This document shows, one piece after another, positions 1 through 6,119 of a DNA stretch of 6,803 bases (its first letter is position 1; every line of letters starts with the position of its first letter). The notes below the pieces were generated by a model. That model ran no database searches and was not told the DNA's origin. It saw nothing but the letters and a program-made list of their open reading frames with translations. The translations under genes and the position numbers were made by a program. Origin of the DNA: Candidatus Sifarchaeum marinoarchaea (GTDB lineage Archaea; Asgardarchaeota; Sifarchaeia; Borrarchaeales; Borrarchaeaceae); assembly GCA_016294985.1 (NCBI GenBank), contig JAECRW010000082.1:1-6803 (forward strand). Direction: 5' to 3'.

Positions 1-1477
1 TTTCATCCACGTCAATTGCCCATCCTTCAATTTTCTCTTCCCAGCTGGTCACTTCCACATAGGAGTCTATAGCTACATCAGCATCTGCTCCAATTCCGAG
101 ATGTCCTTTATTCTTTAAGCCTAATAATCTTGCAGCGGCAGCTCGCGTCATTATTGCAATTTCATTGAAGGTCAATTCTCTATCGATATCACTTAAAGTG
201 CTGGCACTTGTTGCCTTTTTATGCGAAGTCTTTAATAGGTAGTCACGCGCTTTTTTGCTCATAAGCCAAGAGATAACTCCAGGATACGTAGTAAATGGAC
301 CTCCATTAGGATGGTCAGTTGTTAGAACTACTCGCCATGGATTTTCAAGAAGTAATGCGTATTCGAGGCCAATCGTAAACTGGATGGCATTCACCGGATT
401 CTTTCTGGAATAATTAAAAGGCACCACACCTGAACCGCATTCCAATTCAACGTCACCATTCAACCACTTGTTGTGCGTTAATTTATACAGGCGATATTCC
501 ATAGGTCCATCGGCGGTCATTGTAGTGGTATCACCGAAGATGATCTGACCGAGATCAAAACTTACGTGAGCGTTTTTGTTCAGATAATCAGCGACATCGG
601 CTGCAGCTGATCTGAAGTCTTTCCAACCTTTTCCACCATAAGAGTGAAATTGAAGATGTGTCATATGAAGAACTTCGGTACGTCCTCCATTTCCACTTCC
701 CGATACTTTAATACCCTTTAACGCTTCCATTGTCTCTATTGTCACATCAAAGTTACCCGGTTGCCCAAGTTTTACAGTGTGGAGATGGATTGGATGAGGA
801 AGTCCTAATTTTTCATTTGCTTTCGCTAAATATTGGATGATTTGTCTTGGAGTAACATTGAAACTAGGAACTGGATCATCTAAGGCGCCAACATTTTTGC
901 CCCAAGACCATGCTTCGCTACCACCAGGATTGACGATTTTTACTGCGTAGCCCTTTGTTGCTTTGAGCATCCAGGCAATAAACGCTGAGAGCATATCAAG
1001 ATCATCGTTTGCAATACATTCTAAGACATACCAGTTGTTTCCAAAAAGAGGGAAACACGCTTTATCAATTATTGGGGTGTCTCTCAACTCTTCGTGGGTA
1101 TGTCTAGCCTTCAGCGGTGGGACTGCAGGTTCTATTACTGTTGTATAACCCATATTTGCATATCGATAGCCAGCCGTGAATGTCGACGGGACGGAATGCC
1201 CCACACCAGCACGAGTCGTTGCTGTACGTGCATAAACCTCGTATCGATGGTCTTCGGGTCTAAAGAGACGCCCTCCGTTTACTTTGCTGCCTGCAATATG
1301 CGCATGAAGGTCAACGCCGCCAGGCATAACAATCATTTTTGATGCGTCTATGACTTTGGCGTTAGAGCCAGCCTTTTCCACGATTTTTCCGTCTTTGATA
1401 GCGATATCCATTTTTTCGCCATCAATATTGTTTTTTGGGTCAAAAACTGTTCCATTTTTGATTAATAGATTTGCCAT
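1..1477 (-). CDS. fwdA: Formylmethanofuran dehydrogenase subunit A (FwdA/FmdA), 3' end cut by window edge
   Basis: This frame is open for 492 codons from the ATG at 1477 to the left edge, so the C-terminus is missing; FwdA is usually about 570 residues. FwdA is the binuclear-zinc amidohydrolase subunit that, in the known enzyme, handles formate produced by the FwdB side and forms formylmethanofuran, the first step of the archaeal methyl branch of CO2 reduction. Visible landmarks in the right order: the HxH metal motif at His58/His60 inside a PGGVDLHAHIAG stretch; Lys180 in GYAVKIVNPGG, where the carboxylated bridging lysine is expected; His231/His233 in PIHLH; Asp388 in TTDHPNGGPF. After PIHLH the protein reads TVKLGQPGN, whereas I recall a Cys-Asn-Asn there in methanogen FwdA. 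It starts 116 bp after the HdrA paralog, with only a weak ribosome-binding site (GAGAAGTGGT). FwdB/C/D are not in the window. Confidence 0.9.
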   Translation of the reverse strand, partial: MANLLIKNGTVFDPKNNIDGEKMDIAIKDGKIVEKAGSNAKVIDASKMIVMPGGVDLHAHIAGSKVNGGRLFRPEDHRYEVYARTATTRAGVGHSVPSTFTAGYRYANMGYTTVIEPAVPPLKARHTHEELRDTPIIDKACFPLFGNNWYVLECIANDDLDMLSAFIAWMLKATKGYAVKIVNPGGSEAWSWGKNVGALDDPVPSFNVTPRQIIQYLAKANEKLGLPHPIHLHTVKLGQPGNFDVTIETMEALKGIKVSGSGNGGRTEVLHMTHLQFHSYGGKGWKDFRSAAADVADYLNKNAHVSFDLGQIIFGDTTTMTADGPMEYRLYKLTHNKWLNGDVELECGSGVVPFNYSRKNPVNAIQFTIGLEYALLLENPWRVVLTTDHPNGGPFTTYPGVISWLMSKKARDYLLKTSHKKATSASTLSDIDRELTFNEIAIMTRAAAARLLGLKNKGHLGIGADADVAIDSYVEVTSWEEKIEGWAIDVDE

Positions 1478-1497
1478 GTTACCACTTCTCAATTCTG

Positions 1498-1512
1498 ATA
1501 AATTATATTGGG
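1498..1512 (-). promoter_or_regulatory. Possible archaeal TATA box before fwdA
   Basis: The 116-bp gap between the HdrA paralog and fwdA holds an AT-rich stretch reading CCAATATAATTTATC on the minus strand, which resembles an archaeal box A. Its centre is about 28 bp before the fwdA ATG, so a start site about 25 bp downstream would give an almost leaderless mRNA. No clear purine-rich BRE is seen, and AT-rich spacers give such matches by chance. I saw no convincing hairpin plus T-run terminator in the gap, so fwdA may also be co-transcribed with the hdr genes. Confidence 0.25.
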
Positions 1513-1593
1513 ATAAGATTGATTTCGAGTATACGATCTTAGCCTATTCTTTTAATTTTTCCATTATGTCAGATTTTGAACGTCAATTTTAAA

Positions 1594-3147
1594 CTATTCA
1601 GCACGAGCAGAAATTACCTGCTCTAATGTTTCTGGATCACCATATCTGATAGCTTGAACAGGGCATTCTGAAACACAGATTCCACAGCCTCTACAAAGGC
1701 TCTCATGTACCTGAGCTTTTCTTGTCTTAAGAGGGATGTCAGCCACCTCTGCCACAGGTAACTCTAGTTCTACTACCTGTAGACTAATAGCATAGAAGGG
1801 ACATGCTTCTCTACAATATCCGCAACCAATGCAGTATTCTGTTTCAACGAATGCTTTAGGTGTCCATAATTCCGGTGGCGCAAATTGCGAAACAATTTTT
1901 GATACGACAGCATTGACATCTGTCATTGCAGCCATAATGCTTTCCTGTTGCAGATCAGCGCCTATTACAAAGATTCCAGGCTTTTTTGTTTCAAGGGGTT
2001 CTGATTTCGATTTCTTAACGAAAAACCCTTTTTTATTCAGTTTTAAACCTAAAACGGAAGCCAATTGGGTCATATCTTCAGAGGGAAGCAACTTATCAAA
2101 GAGAACAGCAGTATTAACTTTTATTTCATTAGTTTCTTTTGTTTTATCTTTGTATTGGATGACCAAATCTTTACTGTCTGGATCTTCTTCTACTGCAGAA
2201 ATGCTTCCATCAATATAACTGACACCGTCTTCTATTGATCTTTGAATGAATTTAGTAAACACCTCATCTTCTAAAGTTCCATTCATAATAACAAAGCATT
2301 CGATATTAGGATTTTTTTCTTTGACACGAATAGCCTGTTTTATTGCACCCGCTTTTTGTGATGTTGATGAGTCTAAGGTAATGAATGCAATACTTTCAGG
2401 AGTCTGTCTGTCAGAGATTCTAACTATTTGCCCCTCAGTAGGTCCATTTGGTGTTAGAATTCTTTCAAATTCTAAAGCCGTTAGTACGTTTTCAAAATCA
2501 TAACCAAACTTTGAGAGAATAGAGTCATCATGCCGTGACACACCAGTTGCGATGACTATTGCATTAACATCGACTTGAATCTCAACTGGCTTCTGATCAA
2601 AGTCAATAGCACCTTTTGGACAGAGTATTTGGCAGCTTTTACACATTTTATTGGCATTGAAGTATAAACAAATGTCTTTGTCGATCACATAGGTTTTTGG
2701 AACTGCTTGAGTAAAGGGTGTATAAGCAGCTTTTCTTCTTCCAAGACCAACATTAAAATCATTATCTACAGTTACCATGGGACAAACAGTAGCGCATGTG
2801 TCACAAGCGTCACATTTTGCTCCTTCAACAAAGCGAGGGTGCTTTAAAATAGTTATCTTAAAGTTGCCTGCGGATCCTGTGACATTTGTTACCTCAGAAT
2901 ATGTAAGAAGTTCGATATTTGGATTTTCTAATAGATCACCAAAAAGAGGAGTGAGGTAATAAAGTGAGTCTTCCATTGTTGGATACAGTTTATCAAGTTG
3001 TGTCACCCCGCCTCCAACATTAGGGCGTTTTTCAACGAGGTAGGTTTTAAAACCTAATTTTGCAAGATCCAATGATGACTGGATACCTGCAATTCCACCA
3101 CCAATTACCAAGACCGCATTATTTGACTCGTTGAGACGGTTAGCCAT
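1594..3147 (-). CDS. hdrA: Short HdrA-like flavo-iron-sulfur protein (second HdrA paralog)
   Basis: 517 residues. An FAD-binding GGGIAG motif lies at 16-21 and is followed by the acidic strand end Glu39-Lys40. Four complete [4Fe-4S] motifs follow: Cys112/115/118/122, Cys160/169/172/176 (the wide first gap is normal for HdrA), Cys439/442/445/449 and Cys485/488/491/495. The match to HdrA is strong around QLDKLYPT, NPNIELLTYSEV, GLGRRKAAYTPF.QAVP and GAIDFDQKP. Differences: it starts at the FAD domain, without the N-terminal Cys-rich domain found in full HdrA (about 650 residues). The usual DCSxCIL segment reads EDSLYYLT, and the usual Cys-Cys pair before IKQAI reads SQKAGA. It may therefore relay electrons rather than bifurcate; that is inference. 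An AGGAGG site at 3155-3160 precedes the ATG, 15 bp after the HdrCB-fusion stop and in the same reading frame. The stop is TAG. Confidence 0.88.
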   Translation of the reverse strand: MANRLNESNNAVLVIGGGIAGIQSSLDLAKLGFKTYLVEKRPNVGGGVTQLDKLYPTMEDSLYYLTPLFGDLLENPNIELLTYSEVTNVTGSAGNFKITILKHPRFVEGAKCDACDTCATVCPMVTVDNDFNVGLGRRKAAYTPFTQAVPKTYVIDKDICLYFNANKMCKSCQILCPKGAIDFDQKPVEIQVDVNAIVIATGVSRHDDSILSKFGYDFENVLTALEFERILTPNGPTEGQIVRISDRQTPESIAFITLDSSTSQKAGAIKQAIRVKEKNPNIECFVIMNGTLEDEVFTKFIQRSIEDGVSYIDGSISAVEEDPDSKDLVIQYKDKTKETNEIKVNTAVLFDKLLPSEDMTQLASVLGLKLNKKGFFVKKSKSEPLETKKPGIFVIGADLQQESIMAAMTDVNAVVSKIVSQFAPPELWTPKAFVETEYCIGCGYCREACPFYAISLQVVELELPVAEVADIPLKTRKAQVHESLCRGCGICVSECPVQAIRYGDPETLEQVISARAE

Positions 3148-3154
3148 ATATGAG

Positions 3155-3160
3155 CCTCCT
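3155..3160 (-). promoter_or_regulatory. Ribosome-binding site of the HdrA paralog
   Basis: AGGAGG lies 7 bases before the ATG at 3147, inside the 15-bp gap that follows the UGA of the upstream gene. It fixes the start and argues for independent re-initiation instead of readthrough of that UGA, although both genes share a frame. Confidence 0.75.
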
Positions 3161-3162
3161 AA

Positions 3163-4320
3163 TCAGATACCTAAAGCTTTTGCAACTAGAGTTACAAAGT
3201 CCATTACTTCAATTTTTGTGAAATCTAAAGGGTTGTCCTCGCCCTTTTCACATCTAAGGCAGTTAAAATGCATCTCACACTTGGGGCATGTGTTCACTAA
3301 TATTTGTGCTCCTGTGTTCTGTGCATCAGTTAATCGGTCTATCCTTATTGCCTTTGCGTAATCGTCACAGTTAAGCCAAGAACTGACACCACAACAGAGC
3401 GCTTTTTCTTTACTCTTCTTCATCTCTTGGAAGGTAAGACCTGGGATGTTCTCCATCACTTTCCTTGGGGCATCGTAGATACCCATGTGCCTTCCGAGAC
3501 GACATGGGTCGTGATAAGTTACCACTCTGTTGAAATGTCTTGGGAATTCTAATTTTCCTTCATCAATTTTGTTTGCAAGAAACTCAGAGAGATGTATGAC
3601 CTCAAAATCGAAATCTGACACATAATTCGGATAATCTACTGCTAATGTGCGATAACATTCTGCACAAGTAGTTACAATACGCTTTACATTCGCTTTCTTA
3701 AAGGCAGCTGTATTGTACTCTGCCAATTTTAGAAAAGTTTCTTCATCGCCTGACCATAAAACGTCATGTCCACAGCATTTCTCGTCCTCAACGACTACAG
3801 GGATTTCTCCCAATTCGTTGAGGATTCTGACAGCGTCTGGTGAAATTGAACCATAATTAGTACCCATGTCATCAAAGTAAGAGTTCAAATCAAAAAACTC
3901 TAAACAACCAACAAAGAGAGCAGTTTCTCCTTCCTTACTGATTTTGGCATCCTCTGGCCAGTTAAGCAATTTGTTTGGCGTGATTTCAGGATTTGCCATC
4001 AATCTTGTTGCAGTTTTGAAAACTTCGTGATGTGTTTCTCTGAAGTTTAAATAGCCCTCACGCACCGCATTGGTTCGTACTGTTCTAATGAATTCAGCAA
4101 AATTAATTGCCATTGGACACTCAGGAACTGTGCATTCGTTGCACGTTAGGCATCGCCAAATATCTTTAGACTTTGCTACATCCTCTGTGTCGCCTGAAAG
4201 GATTTCTTGGATCAGGACTCTAGGTGATTTCATAACATGCCCGAGTGGACATTTACCTGAACATTTTCCACATTGATAACAGTAATCAACTATGTCTTCA
4301 GCCGTCATGCTTTTCTGCAA
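3163..4320 (-). CDS. HdrD-like protein: HdrC-HdrB fusion with two CCG domains
   Basis: 385 residues from the TTG start. The N-terminal HdrC-like part has two [4Fe-4S] motifs, Cys14/17/20/24 and Cys57/60/63/68 (the last gap is x4). The HdrB-like part has two complete CCG (cysteine-rich) domains: Cys139, Cys182-Cys183, Cys219/222, then Cys273, Cys309-Cys310, Cys345/348. In HdrB/HdrD such domains hold the noncubane [4Fe-4S] clusters that reduce the CoM-CoB heterodisulfide. With all ligands present, this is probably a catalytic subunit acting on a disulfide or similar thiol substrate; the substrate cannot be read from sequence. No membrane segment is seen, so it is soluble. Alternatives are a HdrD-type reductase or a related CCG oxidoreductase. 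It sits 54 bp after the FrhB-like gene and 15 bp before the HdrA paralog. Its stop is UGA. An internal ATG at 4308 would shorten it by four residues. Confidence 0.88.
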   Translation of the reverse strand: MQKSMTAEDIVDYCYQCGKCSGKCPLGHVMKSPRVLIQEILSGDTEDVAKSKDIWRCLTCNECTVPECPMAINFAEFIRTVRTNAVREGYLNFRETHHEVFKTATRLMANPEITPNKLLNWPEDAKISKEGETALFVGCLEFFDLNSYFDDMGTNYGSISPDAVRILNELGEIPVVVEDEKCCGHDVLWSGDEETFLKLAEYNTAAFKKANVKRIVTTCAECYRTLAVDYPNYVSDFDFEVIHLSEFLANKIDEGKLEFPRHFNRVVTYHDPCRLGRHMGIYDAPRKVMENIPGLTFQEMKKSKEKALCCGVSSWLNCDDYAKAIRIDRLTDAQNTGAQILVNTCPKCEMHFNCLRCEKGEDNPLDFTKIEVMDFVTLVAKALGI

Positions 4321-4324
4321 TTTA

Positions 4325-4331
4325 CACCCTC
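4325..4331 (-). promoter_or_regulatory. Ribosome-binding site favouring a TTG start for the HdrCB fusion
   Basis: GAGGGTG lies 4 bases before the TTG at 4320 and 16 bases before the ATG at 4308. The spacing favours TTG, which is short but plausible, over the ATG. The next upstream codons in frame run into a TGA, so no longer start exists. Confidence 0.5.
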
Positions 4332-4374
4332 ATAAGCGATGATTGTTTATCGAGTATTCTGAATCAAATAATTA

Positions 4375-5574
4375 TCATTCAGCACTACTTGCTGCTTTCA
4401 TTCCCTTCCAAGATCTTGGAGGAATTTCCTCTACATTGTGACCAGGCTTGTGGCCAGGCCAGAGTTCTTTTGAATCTTCTACTAATTTCTTTGATATAAT
4501 ACAAAGTGGGATTGACTTGGGGCACACTTCCGAACATTTTCCACACGCGACACATGTGTCGCCAATATGTGATAGCCGAGTTAGATTAATCATAATAGGA
4601 TCTAATTCCTTTCTTCTTCGTATAACATTACAGTCTTTACAATAACATATTGGGCACGCACGGATACACATCATACAACTTGTGCATTGCTCAAAGTTAC
4701 TGATCACATATTCGAAACGCTCTTCATCCGTCATTTCATCTAGTTTTGCGAATTCGGACTCTTGTACTTCAAGCGCTGTTTGTTCTAATGAAGTAATGTA
4801 ATCTTTGAGTTGTTGAACATCCTCATCAGAAAGTTTTTCTGCTTCTATTACTTCAGTTGCTGCTTTTTCTAATACTTCTTGACCCTCAGCAGAACGAACT
4901 TCAAAAATCTCTTCATTTCCTTCTAGAGGATGATCAATCCAGAATGTTAAATCAGCAACATTTTCTTTTGGAACCTTCTCAGGGCATTGATTACAGTAAC
5001 TTCTGATATCAATTTCTTCGCCTAATTTGAAACTTTGTGTCGTTCCATCATTAAGTTCTAATATAAGAGTTCCATCATTTATTTTCTCATTAACTACACT
5101 TTCAAGGTCGATTTCAGCTTTTTTAAGCACTTTTTTAAGGAGCTTAGTGTCTATTCGACCTATACATTCGAGTCCAATAACAAAGAGATTATCAATTGAA
5201 ACTTGTTCGCGTTTTGCCAGTTCTATGAAAGCTCTAATATCGCAGGGTCTGGCAATTACCCCTATTTTTTTGTCTTTCGTCCCATTGAGTTTAGAGGCAA
5301 CATATTTAGAAACAGAATCAATGTTAGGTAAATTATAAGCAATAAATTGAGAAAGAGAAATATCAAAAATTTCTTTCGGTTCTTCTACAAGAACGGGTTT
5401 TAAAGTAAAGTGATCCTTTCGTTCCTGAAATGATAAAAAGGTGTCTACTATTTGATTTTTTAACATAAAACTCATTATCGCCTGAATTGCACCATTCCCA
5501 AAACGAATATCAAGGGACATAAGGTCTTCAAGACCTTCTTTTGGTCTTACAGCGAAGAATTCTCCGATTTCCAT
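4375..5574 (-). CDS. FrhB/FdhB-family flavo-iron-sulfur protein (F420 hydrogenase/dehydrogenase beta-type)
   Basis: 399 residues. The central part has family signatures: GVIARPCDIRAF at 105-116 with Cys111, then IGLECIG with Cys137, and a further CNQC pair near 194-197. The family binds FAD plus [4Fe-4S] and, in the classical members, passes electrons to or from coenzyme F420. A charged, helix-rich stretch (about 236-296) leads to a C-terminal double ferredoxin unit: Cys297/300/303/307, with extra Cys310/312/315, and Cys341/344/347/351. No hydrogenase large or small subunit is nearby, so this may be the electron-entry subunit of the Hdr complex, as FrhB/FdhB relatives are in F420H2- or formate-linked Hdr systems. 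Whether it uses F420, formate-derived electrons or ferredoxin is unknown. It starts at ATG, with AGGAGAG at 5586-5592. It ends with UGA directly followed by UAA. Confidence 0.85.
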   Translation of the reverse strand: MEIGEFFAVRPKEGLEDLMSLDIRFGNGAIQAIMSFMLKNQIVDTFLSFQERKDHFTLKPVLVEEPKEIFDISLSQFIAYNLPNIDSVSKYVASKLNGTKDKKIGVIARPCDIRAFIELAKREQVSIDNLFVIGLECIGRIDTKLLKKVLKKAEIDLESVVNEKINDGTLILELNDGTTQSFKLGEEIDIRSYCNQCPEKVPKENVADLTFWIDHPLEGNEEIFEVRSAEGQEVLEKAATEVIEAEKLSDEDVQQLKDYITSLEQTALEVQESEFAKLDEMTDEERFEYVISNFEQCTSCMMCIRACPICYCKDCNVIRRRKELDPIMINLTRLSHIGDTCVACGKCSEVCPKSIPLCIISKKLVEDSKELWPGHKPGHNVEEIPPRSWKGMKAASSAE

Positions 5575-5585
5575 TTGAATGTAAA

Positions 5586-5592
5586 CTCTCCT
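5586..5592 (-). promoter_or_regulatory. Ribosome-binding site of the FrhB-like gene
   Basis: AGGAGAG precedes the ATG at 5574 with 11 bases between, a little long but the only good match. It lies 16 bases beyond the 3' end of the putative SECIS helix, so ribosome loading for frhB and SECIS folding should not directly exclude each other. Confidence 0.6.
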
Positions 5593-5608
5593 GAAATAAT
5601 TGATAGGT

Positions 5609-5679
5609 CTGCCGCTCCCCTCGCAGGGGCGTTAACTCATGGCTTAAGTTTCCCCATGAGTATCATTCTTTCGCAGCAG
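5609..5679 (-). promoter_or_regulatory. Candidate SECIS element at the end and 3' flank of vhuD
   Basis: Read on the mRNA (minus) strand: hairpin 1 has perfect 8-bp arms ACUCAUGG/CCAUGAGU (5654-5661 with 5635-5642) and an 11-nt loop, GGAAACUUAAG. The bases AUGA, which include the vhuD stop (5663-5665), sit one base before the stem, and an AAA lies in the loop exactly 11 nt after that UGA. This matches the AUGA/apical-AA spacing of eukaryotic SECIS elements, and Lokiarchaeota are reported to have eukaryote-like SECIS. The 3' side reads UAAC where a GA would be expected, so the core is imperfect. Hairpin 2 is CCCCU-GCG-AGGGG (5617-5629). A 7-bp helix, CUGCUGC/GCGGCAG (5673-5679 with 5609-5615, one wobble pair), could close both into a three-way junction. 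It is placed where an archaeal 3'-UTR SECIS should be. The structure was paired by eye, not computed. Confidence 0.6.
5617..5629 (-). repeat. GC-rich inverted repeat (second hairpin) in the vhuD-frhB spacer
   Basis: CCCCT-GCG-AGGGG forms five perfect pairs with a three-base loop. It is GC-rich in an otherwise AT-rich region. No T-run follows, so it does not look like a terminator. It lies between hairpin 1 and the frhB ribosome-binding site and may be part of the SECIS fold or an mRNA-stability or processing element. Confidence 0.6.
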
Positions 5680-6115
5680 GTCGGTTTTTTAGTGGATTAG
5701 GTCCTAATTTTTCAATTTCGTTTGTCACTTCTATCGCCATCTTTGCAAATCGTTCCCCTTCAGCAGCGGAACACCATCTCATTTGAATGCGGCGTTCGTC
5801 TAAACCAATTAATTTAGCCAAGTTTTTCAGATAGTTAATCTGCTTTTCAGCAACGATGTTGCCGATTTCGTAGTCACACTCTCCAGGATATCATCCGACA
5901 ATTAATACAGCGTCTGCGCCTTTCCGTAATGCCCTGATAATAAGATCAGGAGATACTCGTCCAGCACAGGGAATCCGTATCGGTTTAACTGTTGCAGGGT
6001 ATTGTATTCTTGCGACTCCCGCTATATCTGCGGCTCCATACCCTCATTTCCAGCAAACGAAGGCTACTATCTGAGGTATGAATTCTTTTGCCTCAACCTT
6101 TTGTTCCTGAACCAT
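5663..6115 (-). CDS. vhuD: VhuD/MvhD hydrogenase delta subunit, selenoprotein with two in-frame UGA (Sec) codons
   Basis: Read with UGA as selenocysteine, the frame gives 150 residues, close to the usual length of about 140 for MvhD/VhuD, the [2Fe-2S] protein that hands electrons to HdrA. The N-terminus reads FVCWK-U-GYGAADIAGVARIQYP, matching the family's FVCxWC.YGGAD.AG block, so Cys21 pairs with Sec24. Then comes IPCAGRVSP (Cys50). Next is VLIVG-U-YPGECDYEIGN, matching the family's GCHPGDCHY block, so Sec75 pairs with Cys80. Later the protein has the conserved-looking MRWCSAAEG and IEKLGPNP. Both UGAs fall exactly on conserved cysteine positions, and the frame continues well aligned on either side, which argues against decay. 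AGGAGGT (6123-6129), inside the end of hdrA, serves the ATG at 6115, 4 bp after the hdrA stop. The gene itself ends in UGA. A standard gene caller would miss it or split it. Confidence 0.92.
5891..5893 (-). other. UGA selenocysteine codon 75 of vhuD
   Basis: The codon lies between GTC-GGA and TAT-CCT-GGA. It replaces the first cysteine of the family's C-x4-C motif (CHPGDC in relatives, here U-YPGE-C). It is 226 bases upstream of the gene's UGA stop, next to which the candidate SECIS starts. Confidence 0.85.
6044..6046 (-). other. UGA selenocysteine codon 24 of vhuD
   Basis: The codon follows TGC-TGG-AAA and precedes GGG-TAT-GGA. It replaces the second cysteine of the N-terminal CxxC (CNWC-type in relatives, here CWK-U). 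The neighbouring tryptophan is TGG, so UGA is not simply being used for Trp. Confidence 0.85.
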
Positions 6116-6119
6116 TGTT

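Noticed and set aside
1478..1593. Weak inverted repeat TTGA-CGT-TCAA after the HdrA paralog as a terminator
   Set aside because: It has only four pairs and no T-run on the mRNA strand, which is within chance for an AT-rich spacer.
1829..2218. Plus-strand open frame of 129 codons, and similar ones elsewhere
   Set aside because: It lies antisense within a strongly supported iron-sulfur gene and shows no motif, no good start context and no family resemblance. The other plus-strand frames are the same kind of shadow.
5617..5629. Hairpin CCCCT-GCG-AGGGG as an intrinsic terminator
   Set aside because: No T-run follows, and the next gene starts 43 bp beyond it with a good ribosome-binding site, so it lies inside an operon.
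6019..6046. Bacterial-type SECIS just after the first UGA (CCGC-AGAUAUA-GCGG)
   Set aside because: The stem is only 4 bp, the loop lacks the G-U motif of bacterial SECIS, and no comparable hairpin was seen after the second UGA. The archaeal gene content also favours a 3'-UTR element.
5663..6115. vhuD as a pseudogene broken by two nonsense mutations
   Set aside because: Both stops are UGA, both fall on conserved cysteine positions, the frame is otherwise intact with family motifs to the end, and a structured element follows the gene.
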